A stretch of DNA of 53,564 bases from RGIG4608 sp045631445 (lineage in GTDB: Bacteria; Bacillota; Clostridia; Oscillospirales; CAG-272), in NCBI GenBank assembly GCA_045631445.1, contig JAZQUS010000139.1, positions 1 to 53,564 on the forward strand, read 5' to 3'. The position numbers and the translations under genes were made by a program. Of the stretch, positions 43,801 to 51,100 are shown piece after piece; position 1 is the stretch's first letter, and each line of letters starts with the position of its first letter. The notes under the pieces are model-generated. The model ran no database searches, was not told where the DNA came from, and saw only the letters and a program-made list of their open reading frames with translations.

Positions 43801-44720
43801 TAATTGCAGCTGCTTCTGCTCACAAGGAAACTGATGGAGCAACCGAGATTGACAATGCATGGTTCTTTAATGCTCTTTCAAATTACAATATGATTCTTTC
43901 TGAATCGGAAAGTTATATTGACGATAATTCCGTTGAATTAATCAATGCTATTCTCGCGGCATCCGAAACCAAGGAATACGACTACAAGGGTCTTACTCTT
44001 GAGGATGTTAATGCCTCACTTAATTTCGGTGCTTGGGATGACGATAACGTTAAGGCACAAGATACTCAGAAGCTTGCGGGTATTGTGATGAAGCTTATTG
44101 ATTTCATTGGAAATATTGGAGATCAGACGGGAGCAATTGAGCTCAGTGATACAACTGATAATACAGGTGACGCTTTGAGTGGACTTTTGGGTGGTAGTGA
44201 TTTGAGCGCGGTGCTTGACATACTCTCCGAGCTTGGCGCGTTGCTTGACAATATGGCTGAAATCGAATGCTTTAAAAATCTTCCTGATACATTAATCAGA
44301 GCGCTTTTGGGTAATGAAAAGCTTAGTTTGATTATGACAAGCACAATGCTTTACGGTGAGGACGGTCTTTTGACAAAGCTTGATTTAATCAAGAGTGGCG
44401 AAAGCTATACTTATGAAGTGACTGACGAAGAGGGCAATGTTACCGAGGTGACTGTCGATTCTTACGAAGGCTTTATGAACGACTTCCTTACAAAGATTCA
44501 GGGCTTGCTTGATAAGTTGAATGATAAAAATGATGATAGCACACCTGATGACAGCACACCCGACGATACTATACCGGATGATAGTACACCGGATGATACT
44601 AATCCCGATGATGCTACGCCCGATGATAGTACACCTGACGATAGTACACCTGATGACACCACACCGGATGATACTACACCCGATGACGAAATGAACGAAG
44701 GAGGTAATGGAGATGCGTAA
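40833..44720 (+). CDS. Large membrane-anchored protein with coiled-coil ectodomain
   Basis: 1295 residues; family not recognised. The start at 40833 follows TTGGAGG. The N-terminal ~245 residues have four hydrophobic segments (about 1-20, 29-48, 93-115, 215-240) with a long basic/acidic helical loop between the third and fourth. The remaining ~1050 residues are acidic and mostly helical, with heptad-rich stretches (about residues 570-680 and 760-850) and a 19-residue tandem duplication. The C-terminus is ten DDSTP-like pentads (nt 44532-44681). The ectodomain is probably extracellular and the tail a stalk or wall-spanning spacer. The gene overlaps the next by 8 bases, so the products likely act together. 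Confidence 0.85.
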   Translation: MLQWIILGFFAATMVWQVMRAIKKPMMNNVLTLIAIPISFVITFILHKGGLFSNVMTKVLENNEEKLTALLGQAIPADMASQIPEMIKGAVPTVAALLAPALFVLVFNLVFVISKLLYVRWIEKYFKNKALKREKKELKEAIRAEKQRLAQTIRENEARNRQIIDALPEEQQEAVMEEYEPLDDDEIEDMVEKRVKAEKKRRKRQGYYRESGEHKAISILAGAVCGFLICAINFIPMFYWMNMISTVTDSVLYDGVSYEYSEDAEVKGTRIYNAVKFIDKYIVQDYKESFVIETYENLGIINLFNNSVQQGAIVGRYNEEPIYANEVAKHYLSHTLRLACALLDVNYTYDDEIHGVEDDMEAMLNHPLYLQSIDKIAGFIANNETVDSFLESLLKKGEATDENTPTLIDTLLANMIGVYMKEGEPNEDGTVNYIVDPEIIAKDLNTVSDVVVVVVKHNRLLARLIQNNMQVLLEDQALLNDLIVVFSGLSGYRPAMEGLFTAGISMITPYLGLPENDADAYDKFVSQFVTALKDSEVLSETQREEIQKFFVAASEYEINEGKIAYVTGRIENVEAQIAERKAALVANNEKLAKLEKIANIDRIDEINTLLTNPELTDEKANELEAEKTSLLAKFTDEEKLDLTAVKTSLLADFTDEEKADLDAVKSELTYSNETHRFMIQYFTEELEGDGEFFEGEEYDGLYDLLSILEAERTAGTKTVSILEYIIDSLRVVEIIKDEGLHLKDEAEELKAQGESFENQGNALKNDIESVKNQIEAVITEIAELEVEYQLGNKTPEEYNSELERLTAKRNGLNDQIDSLTQRSQKLIQDGKNLFAQGEVMAQKAIDLADHATECLEETETRFSEFTPFMTYFMSWNSVQKPLLTAGEDKTSACLSIRINGKLYVCNTDAITIDDIIDLISNGFGDMNFDDITNVGDLEDDEIPDLNIDDALDKIPFRALFDAITIVEIDETNKADYEGRVSPYTNFVNYLIAAASAHKETDGATEIDNAWFFNALSNYNMILSESESYIDDNSVELINAILAASETKEYDYKGLTLEDVNASLNFGAWDDDNVKAQDTQKLAGIVMKLIDFIGNIGDQTGAIELSDTTDNTGDALSGLLGGSDLSAVLDILSELGALLDNMAEIECFKNLPDTLIRALLGNEKLSLIMTSTMLYGEDGLLTKLDLIKSGESYTYEVTDEEGNVTEVTVDSYEGFMNDFLTKIQGLLDKLNDKNDDSTPDDSTPDDTIPDDSTPDDTNPDDATPDDSTPDDSTPDDTTPDDTTPDDEMNEGGNGDA
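42714..42827 (+). repeat. 57-bp in-frame tandem duplication
   Basis: Two adjacent units (42714-42770 and 42771-42827) encode TSLLAKFTDEEKLDLTAVK and TSLLADFTDEEKADLDAVK. The second-unit DNA differs at several silent and amino-acid positions, so the duplication is not very recent. Confidence 0.85.
44532..44688 (+). repeat. 15-bp repeats encoding the DDSTP tail
   Basis: Ten 15-bp units coding DD[ST][TIN]P-type pentads plus a terminal DDE, with many silent differences between units. They form the acidic, Pro-rich C-terminal tail of the large membrane protein. Confidence 0.85.
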
Positions 44721-44970
44721 AATATTTATTTCACTTGTTGCTATTATCCTTTGGATTGCTTGCGTTGGCGGTGGCGGATATCTTGCTTTTCAGGAGTTTG
44801 CAAAAGATCAAGAAACGATTATCGCTGATTTGAAAACAGTAATCGGTGCAGATGTTCCTTTCTTCTATTGGGGTGAGGAAGAAACTACCACACCCGATGG
44901 TGAACAGACACCCGATGGTGAACAAACACCTGATGGTGAACAGACACCTGATGGTGAAGTAACTGAATAA
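44713..44970 (+). CDS. Small membrane protein with PDGEQT repeats
   Basis: 85 residues beginning MRKIFISLVAII. One hydrophobic segment ends in VGGGGYLAF; the rest is outside and acidic. The C-terminus has four 18-bp repeats (44890-44961) coding TPDGEQ. The start at 44713 is chosen because AAGGAGG ends 8 bases upstream; the ATG at 44707 is only 2 bases away. It overlaps the end of the large membrane gene by 8 bases. Both proteins have acidic T-P-D repeat tails, which suggests a shared location. Family not recognised. Confidence 0.82.
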   Translation: MRKIFISLVAIILWIACVGGGGYLAFQEFAKDQETIIADLKTVIGADVPFFYWGEEETTTPDGEQTPDGEQTPDGEQTPDGEVTE

Positions 44971-44976
44971 AATTTT

Positions 44977-45007
44977 AGAACCGAGAGAAATCTCGGTTCT
45001 TTTTTTG
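44977..45007 (+). terminator. Terminator of the surface-protein pair
   Basis: Perfect 10-bp stem AGAACCGAGA / TCTCGGTTCT (44977-44986 with 44991-45000) with a GAAA tetraloop and a run of seven T. Confidence 0.95.
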
Positions 45008-45099
45008 TCACTATAATTAATATGTAGTTCATTTTTTATTGTCTTTTTGCACAAAAATGGATTTTTTTGTGAACTTTGGATATTTTTTCTTAAAAACTA

Positions 45100-45128
45100 T
45101 TGTATTATTATAATAATAGTGATATAAT
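45100..45128 (+). promoter_or_regulatory. Promoter of the giant surface protein gene
   Basis: TTGTAT (45100-45105) and TATAAT (45123-45128), 17-bp spacing. The ~50-base leader that follows is closely matched upstream of the gene at 53442. Confidence 0.7.
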
Positions 45129-45183
45129 GAAAATCGGTACACTATATGTGCTAATAAAAATCTATAGAAAGGACTTAATTTTT

Positions 45184-48100
45184 ATGAGAAAGTTAAGTAA
45201 AATCTTAGTTCTCGTGCTTGTTTTGATGACGATGATAACCGCAATCTCGTCTTTGGGCTTCAATGCAAGTGCGGCGCAACCCAAAACACTTTACTTAGAT
45301 CCAAATAGCAACTGGACTTCCAATGGAGCTGGATTTGCTGCTTATTTCTTTGGTAATGGTGAAACATGGGTTAGAATGACAGACTCTAACGGAGATGGTA
45401 TTTATGAGGTTGCTGTTCCAACCAATAAAACCTATCCTAGTGTTATTTTCTGTCGAATGAGTTCTAGTACGGCAGGTCTTGCTTGGGGAAATGTTTGGAA
45501 TCAAACAAATGACCTTACTATCCCTACTGATGGCAAGGATTGTTATACAGTTGCAGATGGGGCTTGGAGTAACGGTGCAGGTTCTTGGGCTACCCTGACG
45601 TACTATTTGAAGGGTGATTTTAATAGTTGGGGAGATGCCAATCTAATGGTGTTTTCTGGTACTACACTCACCACAACAATTAATCTACAAAAAGGTGAAT
45701 ACAAATTTAAAATTAATAGTAGTAGCGGAAGTTGGTGGGGAAGTTCTACATCCATAACTGATACAAAAGCAAATTTGTCATTTACACAAACTGGTGGTGA
45801 CTGTAAGTTGACTGTTACTAAATGTGGAGCATACACATTTAGTTTTGTTTCGGGTAAACTTACCATTACAAGAGCTGATGCTGATGGCGCTCACACTTGG
45901 AATGCAGGCGCAGAAACAACTGCTCCTGGTTGTGAAACCACTGGTGTTAAAACTTACACTTGTACAGTAACAGGATGCGGAACAACTAAAACAGAAACAA
46001 TTGCGGCTCTTGGTCACAATATGGTTACAGATGCTGCAGTAGCTCCTGGTTGCGAAAGCACAGGTCTTACTGAAGGTTCACATTGCACAAGATGTGACCA
46101 CAAGGTAGCTCAAGAAGTAGTTCCTGCTAAAGGACATACAGAAGTAACTGTAGCAGGCAAGGATGCAACATGTACTGCGACAGGTCTTACGGATGGTAAG
46201 AAGTGCTCAGTATGTGGTGAAGTAACACTTGCACAACAAACAATCGCTCTCAAGGAGCACACAGCAGGTGCTGCGGTTAAGGAAAACGAAGTTGCGGCTA
46301 CATGTAAGGCTGCAGGATCTTATGATAGCGTAGTTAAGTGTTCAGTATGTAGCGCAGAGCTCAGTCGTGAAACAAAGACTGTTGCTAAACTCGCTCACAC
46401 AGAAGTAGCTATTGCTGGTAAGGCTGCTACTTGTACTGAAAAAGGTCTTACAGAAGGTAAGAAGTGTTCAGTATGTGGTGAAGTAACACTTGCGCAGACA
46501 GAAGTTGTTGCAAAAGGACATAGCTTCAGTGAAGGCACTTGTGGCACTTGCGGAGCAGTGGATCCTGATTATGTGGCGCCTCTCGACGTGCTTTTCTCCG
46601 TTCCTGATGGAGTTGAACCTGTTGAAATGGGTGCAGGAAACGTTCTTCCAACAGCAGGCGCACCAGATGGATTCACGTTCGCAGGTTGGTCTGAAACAAC
46701 AATTGATGATACTAAAACAATTCCTGTTCTTTTAAACGCAGGCAGTAAATATACTGGGGATGCTCAGGTGCTTTATGCGGTTTATACGCATATCGTAAAA
46801 GAACAGGGCGAATCTAAATACCAGCTTACTGATATTTCTAACATAAAGTCTACTGATATTGTAGTTATTACTATGAAGAATAGTAGTGGTGTATATTATG
46901 CTATTTCTAATAATAACGGAACTAGCAGTGCACCTACAGCTGTAAAGATTACTGTATCAAATGGTGTGATTACAAGCAGCGTTGCCACCACTATTCAGTG
47001 GAATATTGGCGGTTCTAAGGATGCATATATAATTTATCCTAATGGAAAAACGGACAAGTGGCTTTATGCAACCAATACAAATAATGGTCTTCGTGTTGGA
47101 ACAAATGCCAGCAAAACATTTAAAATAACTCAGACAACATCAGCTAATGGTAGTGGTTACTATTTGACTCACATCGGACAAAATAGATATATAGGTGTGT
47201 ACAACTCTCAAGACTGGAGATGCTATACTACAGTAAATGATAACATAAAGAATCAGAATCTTGCTTTCTTTGTATTGAAGAGTACCACTGTTGAAAAAAC
47301 ATACTACTGCACATTGAGTGAAGTAGCTTGTGAACACAACTATGAATCAGTTGTAACTGCTCCTAAATGTACAACAAAGGGTTATACAACACATACTTGT
47401 ACAGAATGTGGTGATACTTATATTGATAGCGAAGTTAACGCAACAGGTCACTCTTATGTAGAAAAAATTACAACCGCTGCAACTTGTACAACAGCAGGTG
47501 TTAAGACATCTACTTGTGAGACTTGTGGTGATGTTAAAACTGCAAGCATCGCAGCTCTTGGACATAATTATGCAGATGGTAAGTGTTCAGTTTGTGCTGA
47601 GAAAGAACCTATTGAAGTAACTATTTCGTTTAATAATACTTCATATCGTACTGAATTAACTACAAGTAAACAGGTTTGGAAAAAAGACGGAATTATCGTT
47701 ACAAACAATAAGGGAAGTTCTACTTCTAATGTTGCAGATACTAGTAATCCTGTTCGTTTCTATGCGAGTTCCAATCTTGTTATTGAATACCCCAGTATGA
47801 CAAAGATAGAATTTCATTGTAATTCAACAGATTATGCTAATGCACTGAAGAATTCTATAGGTGCCACAGCTACAGTTAGTGGTAAGGTGGTTACTGTTGT
47901 TTTTGCAGAGTCAGTTGATACATATACTATTGCTAAACTTACTGCTCAGGTTCGTATGGATAGCATTAAGGTGTATGCTGAAGCTAAATGTGAACACACA
48001 TACGACAATGCTTGTGATACAACATGTAATGAATGTGGTGAAGAAAGAACTACAACTCATACTCCTGGCGCAGAAGCTACATGTACAACTGCACAGGTAT

Positions 48101-51100
48101 GTACAGTATGTAATGCAGAGCTTGTAGCGACACTTGGCCACGATCTCAAGGATGTAGCAGGCAAGGATGCAGATTGCGAAAATGCAGGTTATACCGCATA
48201 TAAGGATTGTTCAAGATGTGATTACATCGAGGGCAAGAAAGTGATTGACGCTCTCGGTCACAATATGGTAACTGATAAGGCAGTAGCTCCCACTTGTACA
48301 GCTACAGGTTTGAAAGAGGGTTCACACTGCTCAAGATGTGACCACAAGGTAGCTCAAACAGTGGTTGATGCTCTCGGTCACAAGTGGGTTGACGCTACAT
48401 TTGATGCTCCTAAGACATGTTCTGCTTGTGGAACAACAGAGGGAAGTGCTCTTGTGGCAGCTGCTAAAATAGGTGACGTTAAGTACGAAACACTTCAGGA
48501 AGCGCTTGATGCGGCAGTTGATGGTGATACAATTACACTTCTTGCGGATGTTAAGGCATCTAAGTATCTTGATGTTAAGACGGCAAACGCAGGTGAAGTA
48601 GCAAGAGCTATTACACTTAATCTTAACGGTCACACAATTACTCCTGCAGATGGATATAATTATAACTCTGGTTATCCTCTTGTATTCGTTGGTATCAACC
48701 AAACTCTTACAATTAAGGGTGAAGGAACTATCAGCGCAGTTAAGAAGGTAACAATAGGCGTTTACGGTGTTCTTCACCTTGAAGGTGGTACAATCGTAAA
48801 TGAAGGCAAAAACGAAGATGATGCTGCCATTGATATTTACTACTGGAACCATGATCTTCCTAGCTACGAAGGTATCGTAGGTGGTACAGGTTATATTACA
48901 GGTGGTAATATTCAGGGTATCGTATGGGTTGATGAACCCGATGAAGACGGTTCTGCATCTCTTGAAATTAGTGGTGGTACATTCACAACTGATGTTTCTA
49001 AATGGGTAGCAGATGGTTACGAGCTCGACGAAAACGGAACGATTATCGTTCACGTTCATAGCTTCGTTGATGGTAAGTGTACAGCTTGTGGTGATTTTGA
49101 TCCTGATTACACAGTGGTTGAATCACTTGATGAGCTTAAGGCGGCTCTTTTGAACGGCGGAAACATCCTTCTTAATGCCGATATTACATCTTCTGAAATT
49201 ATCGTAATTGGTAAGCCCACGGTTCTTGTAGGCGGTGGACATACAATTACATCAAAAGCAACTCGTGCAATTAACATTAGTGGTGCTAATGGTGTAACAA
49301 TTAAGAATCTTACAGTTGTTGCAAGCGGTGAGCGTGCATTCAACGTAATTCAAAATGCAACTAACGTAGTTATTGAAAATGTAACTGCAACAGCTGCTAA
49401 CTACACATTTAATATTGCAAGCTCTGCACCTAATGCAGTTGTAGCAATTAATAACTCAACACTTACAGGTCTTTGCACTGTAAACGTATCAGCTGCAGGC
49501 GCTAAGGTAACAATTGATAAGTCTATAATCAATTGCAACGACAACAATACCACTGCAGGTGAAGCTTACGCGGCTCTTAGCCTTAATAAAGATGCAATCG
49601 GTGGTTCAATCGTTGCTACAAATACTACAATTAACGTAGCCGAAGGCTCTGACTCCGTTAAGGGTAGAAACGGTGCGGAAAACGGTACTGTAACAATTGA
49701 TGGTACAACAGATGGAGTTGTGGTTATCGTAGCAGTTATAACCTATGAAGGCTCTAACTACTATTACGGATTTACATCTCTTGAGAATGCGATTGAATTT
49801 GCTAAAAATGGCGATACAATCAAACTTATGTCTGATGTTACAGTTGAAAAGCTTGAACATTCTTGTCAGATCAAGATCGACCTTAACGGTCATACATTGA
49901 CAGCCGGAGAAAAGGTACTTGTTCATAACTACGTTGCAGGTGAAGTAGTAGCTCCTACATTTGATGCAAAGGGTTATACAGTATACAAATGTTCTTGCGG
50001 TAAAGTAGAATATCGCGACGAAGTTCCTGCTCTTGTTGCAGTAGCAACTGTAAACGGAGAAAAATATACAACACTTCAGGAAGCAGTAAATGCTGCAAAT
50101 GGAGAAAAAGTAGTAGTTCTTGTTGATATTAATCTCACAAGTTCTATTGTGGTTGACGGACTTGAACTTATTCTTGACCTTAACGGCAAAACAATCAATG
50201 CTTCTTATGAAGCAAAGATTGTAGAAGTTCTTTTGGCAAAGAATGATGCAAAGGTAACAATTACAGGTAATGGTACAATGCTTGCTACAGGCGAAGGTGA
50301 ATTTGTAGAAGTAATTTCTGCAATCGACGGAGCAGTAGTAACTATTGAAAACGGTACATTCGTATCAGATGGATGTACAACAATTTATGCAACACGCGGC
50401 GCAATCGTTAACATTAACGCCGGTCGTTACGAGGCAAAAGAATTGTACAACTCAATGAGATTCCTTCTCGACGTTAACGAAGCAGAGAGTGTTCTCGGTG
50501 TAATTAATGTTTACGGTGGTGAGTTTGTAGCATTCAACCCTGCAAATCATAACAATGATGGTGCATATTCAAACAAACTCGTGGGTAAACTTCACGCAAT
50601 TGCTACTAATGGTGTTTACGTAGTTGGCGCACACGAATATGAATCAAAGGTAACAGATCCTACATGTACGGCAGCAGGTTACACAACATATACATGCGTT
50701 TGTGGTGATACATACAAAAGCAATGAGGTTGCGGCTCTCGGACACGATTATGATGCAGTAGTAACTGCTCCTGATTGTGTAAACGATGGTTATACAACAT
50801 ACACATGTAAGGTTTGTGCTTATACTTACACAGATGATGAGGTTGCGGCTCTCGGTCACGATTATGATGCTGAGGTAACTGCTCCTGATTGCTTGAACGG
50901 TGGTTACACAACATACACATGTAAGGTTTGTGGCTACACATATGTTGCAGATGAAGTTGCAGCACTTGGTCATACTGTAGTGGTTGATGTAGCTGTAGCT
51001 CCTACATTTACATCTACAGGTCTCACTGAAGGTAAGCATTGCTCAGTATGTAACGAAGTTCTCGTTGCACAGGAAGTAATTCCTGCAAAGGTTGCAGTAG

